DNA from: a virus
DNA length: 44,269 nucleotides
Direction: 5' to 3' (one strand)
IMG/VR virus record: IMGVR_UViG_3300042473_000489
Span: 1-44,269 of that record
In this document: in pieces, positions 24,284 through 33,581 of the stretch
Layout of the letters: each line of letters opens with the position of its first letter
Position numbering within the stretch: position 1 is the stretch's first letter
Program-made: the position numbers and the translations under genes
Notes under the pieces: generated by a model
What the model saw: only the letters and a program-made list of their open reading frames with translations
What the model was told of the DNA's origin: nothing
The model's database searches: none

Positions 24284-25468
24284 TTATGTTGTTGCGTTAA
24301 TTATGTTAAAAAATTTATATCCGTATTTGACTAAATCACCTACGTTATCAACCTCACCAAGTCTTTCAATACTTTCTAAGGCCGAGTTCTTCCCCCGTTC
24401 TATAAATACATTGCTTTGCACTTCTGCTTCATCAATTATTCCTAATAATAGTTCATTTTTTACAATTGGTTGACAAATTACCGTATCAGTGGTTAAACCC
24501 GATGATTCGGCGATAAAAAGTGTTGTACCATTATTATAATCATAGTAGGTAATATCATTAATTGTATAGGCTGTGTATAACCCATCCTCAAACACCCCTA
24601 AATATCTACCAATAAACCCTGTGTTACCGGTTATATCATATGTAGTTACCGAATAAGGTGTGGGACCATATTGTTTTAAATCAGTTAATGATGATGTTGT
24701 ATATCCCGTAATTAAAAAAGGTACCGTTGTAAATTGAGTTATATCTTGAGTTGTTGAATCACAATTACTATCACCACTGAATATATATTCATAAGGTACT
24801 AATATACCATCCCAATTACCACCCATAGGTGTAAAAAACGCCTCACCTTTTGGATTAGATATTGTTGTTCCTGTAAACGGAAGTTGAACTGTTTTAGTTA
24901 TTGTATTTGTTCCCCAAGGACTAAGACCTGTTAATGTAATCTGAGTTTCACCTGTTACCGTATAATCGTGATGTATTTGAGCGGTTGATGTTATAGGTTC
25001 AGGTAATGAACCATCCCCCCAATCAACCTTATAGGTCGAAAACTGTAAGTATTTCTTAAATTCAACATCTGATGTATTATAAAAATAAACTCTTTGGGGT
25101 TCTAAAGTTGTTGCGGAAAATAAAAAATTCAACATAGTGTCTTTTTGTACTGCCATACCGTCAAATATTGAATAATATCCAATATCAACTGTGTTTTCTG
25201 TAAGTAGAATTGGTACCGTTAAACCCGTTAATAATGAATTATATTGCGTGGTACCTGTATTATAAGTCCCCCCCGATAACACTTCAGTCATTGCGGAATA
25301 CGCATACGTTGAACCTGTTACCTTTATCTCTATCATTTTTGGTTTAAGAACACAACACTCTTTAGAGTACGATGTTCCCGTAATAGTGGCTCCATTATAA
25401 TTAACTTTAAATATATCCCCACTAATCACACCAGGTGAAATCTTTATACTATAATTTTTATCTATCAT
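24284..25468 (-). CDS. Structural protein with PKD-like WGDG domain
   Basis: A 394-residue protein. The N-terminal 130 residues are beta-rich with a C-C pair (KECCVLKPKMIEIKVTGSTY). A PKD-like domain at about 130-200 carries STYKVDWGDGSLPEPITSTA, then an HHDYTVTGETQITLTG strand, the third WGDG domain in this window. The rest is beta-rich, and the last 60 residues look helical (DEAEVQSNVFIERGKNSALE). PKD-like domains are protein-protein or glycan-binding beta sandwiches in surface proteins. Within this operon a baseplate accessory or fibre-attachment role is inferred. Confidence 0.75.
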   Translation of the reverse strand: MIDKNYSIKISPGVISGDIFKVNYNGATITGTSYSKECCVLKPKMIEIKVTGSTYAYSAMTEVLSGGTYNTGTTQYNSLLTGLTVPILLTENTVDIGYYSIFDGMAVQKDTMLNFLFSATTLEPQRVYFYNTSDVEFKKYLQFSTYKVDWGDGSLPEPITSTAQIHHDYTVTGETQITLTGLSPWGTNTITKTVQLPFTGTTISNPKGEAFFTPMGGNWDGILVPYEYIFSGDSNCDSTTQDITQFTTVPFLITGYTTSSLTDLKQYGPTPYSVTTYDITGNTGFIGRYLGVFEDGLYTAYTINDITYYDYNNGTTLFIAESSGLTTDTVICQPIVKNELLLGIIDEAEVQSNVFIERGKNSALESIERLGEVDNVGDLVKYGYKFFNIINATT

Positions 25469-25470
25469 AA

Positions 25471-26355
25471 TTAAGGGTTAATGTATTCATACCATTTTAT
25501 GGAACTTATATCTCCAATTCTATTACCACCATTATTAAATATTTTATACGTATAGTCAGAGTAATTTAATACAACTTTATAATAGAAATAATCTTCAGGT
25601 TTAAATTGGAATAATGATGGAACATCCGGTAATACTTGAGGAGTTGTCATCATTTTAACAAAAATTCCCAGTCTAGCATCAAAAAATTTAGCTGTCATAT
25701 AAAAAGTTTCAGTAGTATTTGTCGGGTCAGGATTGATATTTAAAAAATTCTTTTTTCTTAACCAATATAAAAAGAACCCTTCCTTATCCCCAACATAATC
25801 CAATTTAAATGACGGTATTTTAATGTTAACCGGAGGTTTAAATGTTGATGTTAATCCCGTAACAGTATACCCTTGTTGTACGGGTATAATTACACTAAAA
25901 TAATTAGTTTGAGTTGTCGCCGATATAGTATCATAAAAATCCAATTTAAAAAATGATTTTGTAAAAGGTTGTATATAATAATAAATTTCTTTAGTTGTAA
26001 AACCTTCAGGTATATAACTTATCTTCCAATCTGACGCAACCGCAGTTGTAATATCCAAAGATGGGTTTGGTGGAACTGTTGGTTGTAAATCACCATTATC
26101 GTCAGGTTGTAACACACTAAAAAAATGAAAATCGTATTTAACGTCAGTTTTAGTATCATTACTATACGGTGCGTGAGCAAATCTTAAAACCTCAAAATCA
26201 TCCGCAACACCGGTAACTCTGTCAACAGCATATTGTTGATATTCATCAACAGCATCTGTTCTGCCTAAGAAATCCCATTTAATTTCTACAGGTAGATTAA
26301 TATATTTGTCGTCACCTTTCGGTAATGTAAATTTAAACTTATTATTCACAAGCAT
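25471..26355 (-). CDS. Baseplate-operon structural protein, unrecognised
   Basis: A 294-residue beta-rich protein. I take the ATG at 26355 (MLVNNKFKFTLPKGDDKYIN), which overlaps the end of the upstream gene by 14 bases. A frame extending to 26391 would overlap more and adds an unlikely leader. Notable segments are LPVEIKWDFLGRTDAVDEYQ and a C-terminal region, FQFKPEDYFYYKVVLNYSDY. It has no cysteines, membrane segments or catalytic motif that I can see. Its position between large tail proteins argues for a structural part of the baseplate. Confidence 0.72.
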   Translation of the reverse strand: MLVNNKFKFTLPKGDDKYINLPVEIKWDFLGRTDAVDEYQQYAVDRVTGVADDFEVLRFAHAPYSNDTKTDVKYDFHFFSVLQPDDNGDLQPTVPPNPSLDITTAVASDWKISYIPEGFTTKEIYYYIQPFTKSFFKLDFYDTISATTQTNYFSVIIPVQQGYTVTGLTSTFKPPVNIKIPSFKLDYVGDKEGFFLYWLRKKNFLNINPDPTNTTETFYMTAKFFDARLGIFVKMMTTPQVLPDVPSLFQFKPEDYFYYKVVLNYSDYTYKIFNNGGNRIGDISSIKWYEYINP

Positions 26356-28189
26356 CGTTTTTAGGTTCAGCAGCACCGTAAAGTGTCGCATAGTAGAGCC
26401 TATCGCTCTCTTTATAATTAGTTCCTTCCGGTATTATTCTAAAAATAAAATTACCATAAGGATAATGTGTACCATTTAAAAATGGGTAATCAACACCGTT
26501 AAGTTCAGCGTCTTTAAACCCATATTCATATATGTCTCTCCATATAAACGAATTATACGTTGTTGAGAAATATGAGTAATCAGGGATATCAGCAGTATTT
26601 TTAATATCACCAGTTTCAATATAATCAGAAAAAACTCTAAGTGTTAGTTTCCTATGTGGTTGATAATAATAACCATATCTACCCACAGCACTATTATTTT
26701 GGTTGAGAACAGTTGGAACTTGAAAAACATCATCATTATATGTAATTTTATGATAATTTTCACTTATCAATCTTTCTTTTTGTTCAAAATTATTCCATTC
26801 ATAAAAACCACCGTCTATTGTGTCCCCACTTTTAAGTGTCCTAACATAATTAAACTGAATTGTACCAGGGTTTTGTGTATCATAATTAGGTCCAATATAA
26901 TTATCAATAGGAATACTTGTTATGTTAGATAAAGTATCCTTCCACCATCTATTAGGCGCAAATGAAGACATTAAAGGTAAATTAAACTCATAACCCTGTT
27001 TTAATTTGGTAACAGTATTACCCACAGTACTAAACATTAACCCAAAATACCCTTTCCACACAGTTGTAACAAATAATTCGCTAATAGGTCTTTTATGATT
27101 ATCTCTTAATGGTTTAACATCAATATCTCTATTAAAAGATAATGAATAAGATTTAGCACCTTCTTTAACTGAAACACGACTAATTTTATTAGGCGTATAT
27201 GCCGAACTTTCGTATTTTTTATTTTCACCAAAAACATTTTGTTCAAACCCCGCATTGGTTAAGACACTATCATCAACATTTGTAATTATTTTATGTCTTA
27301 AAACATAATACTCTGACATAGTATCTTCAGCATTTTCATTATTAATTATCCGTTTAAAATTACCAAAATCGTCATTACTAAATATTGCGGTACTAAATCC
27401 AATATTATATATATTAAAAATATATTCATCATAATCAGGTAACCCATTTCCCAATGAATAAACTTGGAAAGTGTCTTCAAAACCACTAAATTGATTTTTA
27501 ATTTTAGCGTACTCACCAACAGATAATCCGTGTTTAACCGGACATTTAAATTGAATAACTCTATTACCATTAACCATTAAATCATTACCATTACTATCGC
27601 TAATATTTAAAATAAATGGAATCCCTTCGAACGCATAGAATTGATTAGTCGTTGAGGATGCCTCATCGATAAAAGATAATCTTTTACCTGGTAAGTTTAA
27701 ATAAGGATAACTAATAAAATGATTCCAATTATAAGTGGAGGCATTTTTAGCCACAAAATTAACGTGAACCATACCATTACTATCCGGTGTAGTATAACCT
27801 GAAGTATTATAATCACTTCTTATAAAATCAAATTCATTATATTGGGGATATCCTTCCCACGGCACATCGTCAGGGCTTGTTTGACATTGATTAACAGTAT
27901 TTGTTGTTGAGTTTGTATAATATAATGTATTTTCTAATGGTGTATAATCACATTTACCTGAATACGCATTATCAAATAATAAAGCAAATTTACACACAGG
28001 TCTAAAAACTGTTGATTTTTCTCTTTCATCTCGAAATAATTGAGCTAAATTAATATCAATACTTCTATCAAATTCCTGAACCGTTTTCGCGGTTTGAACC
28101 AACGGTGTTGGTATTGATAAATCAGTATTTGTCGCCGTCTTATAACGTAATGAACCTAAAACTATCCTTATGTCATCTCTATTACCCAT
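26342..28189 (-). CDS. Large baseplate-operon structural protein, unrecognised
   Basis: A 615-residue protein beginning MGNRDDIRIVLGSLRYKTAT. It is rich in Asn, Tyr, Ser, Thr and Phe, with a long beta-type composition and no low-complexity linkers. A segment near residues 205-245 (GNRVIQFKCPVKHGLSVGEY, followed by FEDTFQVYSLGNG) has the look of a small barrel domain. The ATG follows the upstream TAA by one base. I cannot assign a family. Its size, position after the wedge proteins and conserved operon spacing suggest an integral baseplate or tail-fibre component. Confidence 0.75.
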   Translation of the reverse strand: MGNRDDIRIVLGSLRYKTATNTDLSIPTPLVQTAKTVQEFDRSIDINLAQLFRDEREKSTVFRPVCKFALLFDNAYSGKCDYTPLENTLYYTNSTTNTVNQCQTSPDDVPWEGYPQYNEFDFIRSDYNTSGYTTPDSNGMVHVNFVAKNASTYNWNHFISYPYLNLPGKRLSFIDEASSTTNQFYAFEGIPFILNISDSNGNDLMVNGNRVIQFKCPVKHGLSVGEYAKIKNQFSGFEDTFQVYSLGNGLPDYDEYIFNIYNIGFSTAIFSNDDFGNFKRIINNENAEDTMSEYYVLRHKIITNVDDSVLTNAGFEQNVFGENKKYESSAYTPNKISRVSVKEGAKSYSLSFNRDIDVKPLRDNHKRPISELFVTTVWKGYFGLMFSTVGNTVTKLKQGYEFNLPLMSSFAPNRWWKDTLSNITSIPIDNYIGPNYDTQNPGTIQFNYVRTLKSGDTIDGGFYEWNNFEQKERLISENYHKITYNDDVFQVPTVLNQNNSAVGRYGYYYQPHRKLTLRVFSDYIETGDIKNTADIPDYSYFSTTYNSFIWRDIYEYGFKDAELNGVDYPFLNGTHYPYGNFIFRIIPEGTNYKESDRLYYATLYGAAEPKNDACE

Positions 28190-28190
28190 A

Positions 28191-31100
28191 TTAATCTACT
28201 ATAATTTCTGTATTAATCCACTTACCTTTAAATCTATCAAAAGATGACGCTCCTCGTTTCAACCCAAAATAAAAATGGAATGGTGCACCAACAGTAACTA
28301 ACTGTTTATCAACAGTTTGTGTATTTTGCGACCAAGCCGATGTTGCAGCAATTAAATCTCCAGCACCATCCACCGCATAAATTAAACCTTTATCATCAAC
28401 AATTGTAATCCCATAATTTCTAAAATATCTTGAGTTAGCTTCTAATCTATCTAATGATTGATATTTAGACGAATATATATAACCTGCATCCCCCTCGGCA
28501 AACCACTCATTTCCATCCGTTCCAAAAATACTTGAACCATTTTCTATCTTCCATTGTGATAACGGGACTTCTTGAGAATAGATTGGAAAATTACTAAGTG
28601 AGCACCCTTGATTACTAACTAAACCTGTTGGGTCAATTATAGTTCTCTTTGGTGTAAGAAAATCTCTAGTTTGAGTATCCGATGAAAAGAAAATACCAAT
28701 TAAACCATCACACCCAATATATATCGGACTTTGTTTTGGTGCCGGTTCGTCCGGATAATTTGTTGATTGGAACGCAGCGACACCTAATTCAGAACTAATA
28801 GATAGTAATTGAGAGTAATCCGCATCAAATTTTAAATTAGTTCTCGTGTTAAAATATTGCATAATATTTAAACCAAGTATGTTCTCTATAAAATCATTAT
28901 TTAAAAATCGACTAATAATAAATAAATTAAGTATCTCATCAACTTGAGAAAAAGAGGATGAATCCAATTTATTAACAATATACCCGTCATATTCATCAGA
29001 CATTACAATTTCTTGTAAAAAAATACTTCTTGGTCCTAAATCTATTATTGTTGTCGGATATTTAATGGAAGTAACAAATTGTTTATTATCAGCATCATAA
29101 CCGGCACATCGATAATAAAAGTTTTTACTACTCGTGTGTCGAATAACAACTTCTGTTGGATATCTGTATATTGGGGAATTTGGTGTTGGAGATGTTGGAG
29201 ACGTAAAACCAATTGCATCATTTTTAAATGACATTACATATAAATTACCATTAACCCAATTATTACTAAATGTATGTGAGAAAACATTTCTACAAGCACC
29301 TAACATAACCATATTTCTAGCTATCCATTCTGACATTAAAGCCCAATCATTTAATAAAGAAAGAAACACAGTCGTAATTAATTTATAACATCCTTTACTA
29401 AATATTGTTTTACCTAAAAACCTAGAACAACTTCCTCGACCAATTTTAATTATCGCGTTATTTACACCATTACGGGGAAGACAATCTTTACCATAACACT
29501 CTAAGTTCGCAGAACCATTACACGTAAATGTTTCGAATAACCCATTGATATTTTTTTGATTTTTTAAGTCCTCCGAAGTATCTAGATTAACACCTGAACC
29601 CTGTGAGCCTGTTGAACCTACTGTTGATGTAATTCCCACAACACCCTTATCAGGTATTAGATAAGCTTGGAAGTTGTAATTTTTTTGTAATACCCAAGAA
29701 TTACAACAAAATTCTAGCGGTACTGTTGAGGTCGGTAATCTATCACCTCTCATTATCTTTACTTTACCTGATGAACCCGTACTAAAATTTAAAGTATTTC
29801 CTGTTGTATTATATGTTGGTGAATAATAATAAGATTGTATTGTATCAGTCGCATTAGCAACCGGATTAGCACTAATATTACGCCATCTCCTCCATCCACA
29901 ATTTCTTCCTCTATCACAGTTATGACTCGCAGCTTCAAAATAACCAAACATTGCCATAATCGAATTACCTTCAACAATCTCATTAGGTATATAACCTTGA
30001 TTGTTATTTATTAAATCATATTGTGTTCCATTAAATAGAAGACGATATAAAATACCATTAGTACCACAACCACCACAACCTCCAGTCAAATAACTATTTC
30101 CACCAAAATTAAATGTTCTAGTAAATAAGTTATTCGGAGAAACTGAAATCCCTAGACTGTTAGTTACATTGGCAACACCAAAACTATTAACACGAGGATT
30201 AGACGTAGCGCCTACATTAACACAACCAGGTGTAAAAGAACCTGACCTTGTATCTAACGATGAATAATAACTAATTAAATTAGACTCAAACCCACTATAA
30301 CCCGCAGATAAAAACGTCCAAGTTAAACCGGTGGTCATATCTTCATTATATGTTATAGTATTCCCTGAAACATCATTTGCTTGAGGAGTAAATAAATATG
30401 AATCATAATACAACTTATTACCCGTATAAGCATCAGCACCAAGAGCATCTCTGGTTGGAACACCATTTATTGTAATTGAGGGATAATCCGTTTTTAAATG
30501 ACTAATATTTTTAAACCCTTTCTGAATAGGGATATTCATCCTTGTCATTGCTGTAAAAGTTACCGCATCTTCATTAGAAAATCCAAAAAGTTTACCTAAA
30601 CCATATTCAATATTAATTTTATCCGTATAGGGGTCAACACCTCTATTTAATATAACAACACCTATAGACGCACTATTCTTAATCGAATCTATTGGTCTTA
30701 AATAATAAGGTGCTCTGTCAGTCGTCCCATTATCAAGGTCATTATTATATTTAGTATTATAAAATGTTGTTACATTCCTAATATATCTTTCATTTAATGA
30801 ACCGGCAATTGGTGTAGTACTACACATTGAGGTAAATGCACTATACGTCATTCCAGTGATTACTTGGAAATACTCAACATCTGTTGGAAATCGATAAATT
30901 TCACTATACTTAGTATTACCTGTAAGAGTAATATTATAAGTCGAATTAGGCCCTGAAACAGTTGAATTACCGTCAAAACTAGCATAAGATACCGGCACTG
31001 TTATTGCTCCCGTAGATGTAGTCCCTGTTAATGGAGGAACCAAACCAGTTGTTCCCGTAATTGCATAATTACCCGCATAATTAAGAATTGGACTATTAAT

Positions 31101-33509
31101 ATTAGGGTCTTTACTATATGATGGATTTTGAAACGCAATCATTTGACCTGAAACATATTTTTTAAGTGTCGCCTTATCACAAAGAATTACAATAGTATTA
31201 TCATAATGTTTCTTTCCGGGGTTACTTTGTGGTTGATAGGTTACTCTAACTCTATTTACACTGCCACCAGGATTATTTGGCCCTCCATCAAAATATTTCG
31301 CCTTAACATTAAATAAATTAATTCTATCGGCTATCGGTAGTCCTGTTGTTATCCAAGTATATGAAGGAAGACCTTGTTCAACAGCAGGATATGGAACCCC
31401 ATATCCAGGATTTCCTGTTTCCCCATCAAAATATCTACCCGTAAATTCATAAGTAAGTGCTAATCGTCTTGCTGAACCTAAAGGATATGAGTATGGTGTA
31501 CCATTATAAACAGTAGTTCCGGTTTTTGGCATTTTCCAAGGACTTAACGTAGATACTAATAAAATAGGGTTACTTATACTAAGCGCTGATTTTGATAACT
31601 CATCTCGAGATATTGTTGGACAAGGAACAATATCTTCATTACCCGAACTTAAATCTTTATCACCATTATCTTCATCCGGATTTTCACTAACAGCATCTCC
31701 TTGTTTACAATCACACATATTACAATCAGGGTACGTTAATATAGGTACCGCAATACCACTTAAATTAATTTTCATTAATTGAAGAAGAATATAAACACAC
31801 AACGCTGCAAACAATAAGTAAGTCGCCCCTAATAGTAGATTACCCGGAATGGTAACAACACCAAAACCAACCCCAATAGACGCCGCAAAATGCTGTATAG
31901 AAACTATAAAATAATAAATTGATAGAAATAAGAAAAATAATCTTAATACCCACACAATAAAATAAACAATATGTAAAAGAAGTATTATCGCATAAAATAT
32001 TGGTGTTAATATTATACTTAAAAATGAAAATAACACATAAAAGAAATCAAACCTAAAATAACCGTCATTTGTTGGATATCGGTTATTTCCACTTTCACAC
32101 ACATCATCTAATATGTTTTTAATACCTGTAAATCTTTGATATGAACCTCTTCTATATTCATCAATAAATTGTGAAACAGTATAAACTTTATTATATTGCA
32201 TCATATAAAATCTATCTTTACAATCAATAGCTTCTTGTATCATTTCCGGATAACTAGTATCATCTCCATAATCATCCCAATCAAGACTAAACGCGTATGA
32301 TTTTTGTTGGAGTTGTGAGTCAGTATCAACCCAATCTTTAATATTTGGAACTAAATAATTGGCTCTTTTAGTTGATGCCGAGGCCGATGGAGATTGAGCC
32401 CATTTAATTTTAAATCTATACTTACCTTTTGTCGGAATCCCTTTTTCTGGGTCAGGAGATAACACCTGCTCCCCAAATTCATTAGTTATGTAATAATCCA
32501 AATTCATTGGGACATCTACCATCCAAGTCCCATTTTCATCAATAATTGTTCCTCCACCTTCTAAACCATATGATTCCAAAATAGGTCTCCCAATAGAATC
32601 TTCCTGTATTGTTTGTCTAATTGCCAATATTTCACCCGGACCTGTTGTTACATTACATAAAAAACCAGAACTTCTTGTTGGTTTACCACCACTACTTGAT
32701 TTAATTGCGTTACTATCAGAATCTGAAATCATCGACCCCATAAAAATAGCCGTAGGTCGTATATCAATATTTGCCTCTCCTGTTAAATCAAAATCCGTTC
32801 TAGTGATACCTAAATTACATATCTCAGGTTGTCCCCATAATGGTTCTATTTCAATAGTTCTTTTAATACTAACTATTTGAGGTAATTCGCCTAAGTTGGT
32901 TGAGGACCTAAATTTGGTCCCATCAACTTGATTTTCAGTTGCAACACCCATTCTAATTAAATCTTGAGGAGATAATGAAAATTCACCAATATCAGACAAA
33001 TCAATATCTACCACAATTGTATGAGAACCAACAGGAACCCCAAAAATCATATAATCACCACTAGAATTGGTAACAGCGTTATATTTGTAGTACTTATCAT
33101 AAATGTCACCAAGAACGGGACTTAATAACACATCTCTACGAGTAAAAAAAGTACCGGTCGGTACGTGAGCACTATAAGAAGGTTTATAAGGTAATAGATT
33201 ATATCTATACCCATCATCATTAACATCATACAAATTAGTGTATGGATATATATTTGAGGTAACAGGGTCTTCTTTATCAACCGCATCTAAAGGAATAAAG
33301 ATTGATACTTTAGCGTTTGGAAGACCAAAACCATTGTTTACACTAACTCTACCCACAACAACACCATAATCGGCACATTGACGTGTGTAGATATCACTTT
33401 GAAGGATTTTTAAGGATAGAATTTCTAAATACTCGAACTCTTGGTCAATCATCACCTTTAATGAGGTGTCTACACCGACTTTAGTTCTTATTCTATAAGA
33501 ATTTGACAT
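28191..33509 (-). CDS. 1772-residue baseplate-operon protein with internal transmembrane cluster
   Basis: The largest gene of the window. Residues about 45-175 look like a transthyretin/carboxypeptidase-regulatory-like beta sandwich (VVGRVSVNNGFGLPNAKVSI ... SSGDYMIFGVPVGSHTIVVD). Residues about 485-580 contain several closely spaced hydrophobic helices (FFYVLFSFLSIILTPIFYAI, then ILLLHIVYFIVWVLRLFFLF and, after a short break, LLLGATYLLFAALCVYILLQ), enough for three or four membrane passes. Right after is a cysteine cluster, C-N-M-C-D-C (596-601), and an acidic linker. The remaining 1100 residues are beta-rich with further cysteine groups (GGCGGCG, NCDRGRNCGW). It follows the gp6-like gene. 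A virion protein with an internal membrane segment suggests a role in membrane penetration or a pore during DNA entry, which is inference. Upstream, a TATTTATT box sits in a 72-base AT-rich gap. Confidence 0.78.
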   Translation of the reverse strand: MSNSYRIRTKVGVDTSLKVMIDQEFEYLEILSLKILQSDIYTRQCADYGVVVGRVSVNNGFGLPNAKVSIFIPLDAVDKEDPVTSNIYPYTNLYDVNDDGYRYNLLPYKPSYSAHVPTGTFFTRRDVLLSPVLGDIYDKYYKYNAVTNSSGDYMIFGVPVGSHTIVVDIDLSDIGEFSLSPQDLIRMGVATENQVDGTKFRSSTNLGELPQIVSIKRTIEIEPLWGQPEICNLGITRTDFDLTGEANIDIRPTAIFMGSMISDSDSNAIKSSSGGKPTRSSGFLCNVTTGPGEILAIRQTIQEDSIGRPILESYGLEGGGTIIDENGTWMVDVPMNLDYYITNEFGEQVLSPDPEKGIPTKGKYRFKIKWAQSPSASASTKRANYLVPNIKDWVDTDSQLQQKSYAFSLDWDDYGDDTSYPEMIQEAIDCKDRFYMMQYNKVYTVSQFIDEYRRGSYQRFTGIKNILDDVCESGNNRYPTNDGYFRFDFFYVLFSFLSIILTPIFYAIILLLHIVYFIVWVLRLFFLFLSIYYFIVSIQHFAASIGVGFGVVTIPGNLLLGATYLLFAALCVYILLQLMKINLSGIAVPILTYPDCNMCDCKQGDAVSENPDEDNGDKDLSSGNEDIVPCPTISRDELSKSALSISNPILLVSTLSPWKMPKTGTTVYNGTPYSYPLGSARRLALTYEFTGRYFDGETGNPGYGVPYPAVEQGLPSYTWITTGLPIADRINLFNVKAKYFDGGPNNPGGSVNRVRVTYQPQSNPGKKHYDNTIVILCDKATLKKYVSGQMIAFQNPSYSKDPNINSPILNYAGNYAITGTTGLVPPLTGTTSTGAITVPVSYASFDGNSTVSGPNSTYNITLTGNTKYSEIYRFPTDVEYFQVITGMTYSAFTSMCSTTPIAGSLNERYIRNVTTFYNTKYNNDLDNGTTDRAPYYLRPIDSIKNSASIGVVILNRGVDPYTDKINIEYGLGKLFGFSNEDAVTFTAMTRMNIPIQKGFKNISHLKTDYPSITINGVPTRDALGADAYTGNKLYYDSYLFTPQANDVSGNTITYNEDMTTGLTWTFLSAGYSGFESNLISYYSSLDTRSGSFTPGCVNVGATSNPRVNSFGVANVTNSLGISVSPNNLFTRTFNFGGNSYLTGGCGGCGTNGILYRLLFNGTQYDLINNNQGYIPNEIVEGNSIMAMFGYFEAASHNCDRGRNCGWRRWRNISANPVANATDTIQSYYYSPTYNTTGNTLNFSTGSSGKVKIMRGDRLPTSTVPLEFCCNSWVLQKNYNFQAYLIPDKGVVGITSTVGSTGSQGSGVNLDTSEDLKNQKNINGLFETFTCNGSANLECYGKDCLPRNGVNNAIIKIGRGSCSRFLGKTIFSKGCYKLITTVFLSLLNDWALMSEWIARNMVMLGACRNVFSHTFSNNWVNGNLYVMSFKNDAIGFTSPTSPTPNSPIYRYPTEVVIRHTSSKNFYYRCAGYDADNKQFVTSIKYPTTIIDLGPRSIFLQEIVMSDEYDGYIVNKLDSSSFSQVDEILNLFIISRFLNNDFIENILGLNIMQYFNTRTNLKFDADYSQLLSISSELGVAAFQSTNYPDEPAPKQSPIYIGCDGLIGIFFSSDTQTRDFLTPKRTIIDPTGLVSNQGCSLSNFPIYSQEVPLSQWKIENGSSIFGTDGNEWFAEGDAGYIYSSKYQSLDRLEANSRYFRNYGITIVDDKGLIYAVDGAGDLIAATSAWSQNTQTVDKQLVTVGAPFHFYFGLKRGASSFDRFKGKWINTEIIVD

Positions 33510-33523
33510 ATGTTATCTTTTTT

Positions 33524-33531
33524 AATAAATA
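33524..33531 (-). promoter_or_regulatory. Possible late promoter box TATTTATT
   Basis: Minus-strand TATTTATT, one base different from TATTTATA, lies 14 bases before the ATG at 33509 in a 72-base noncoding gap. It is the only gap longer than 40 bases within the tail operon. Confidence 0.3.
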
Positions 33532-33581
33532 GTTTATACACTATTTTTAAAAGATAATTCATTATTATTTAAAATAAATTA

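Noticed and set aside
29134-29388. Plus-strand open frame inside the 1772-residue gene
   Set aside because: Antisense shadow with no promoter, neighbours or recognisable protein features.
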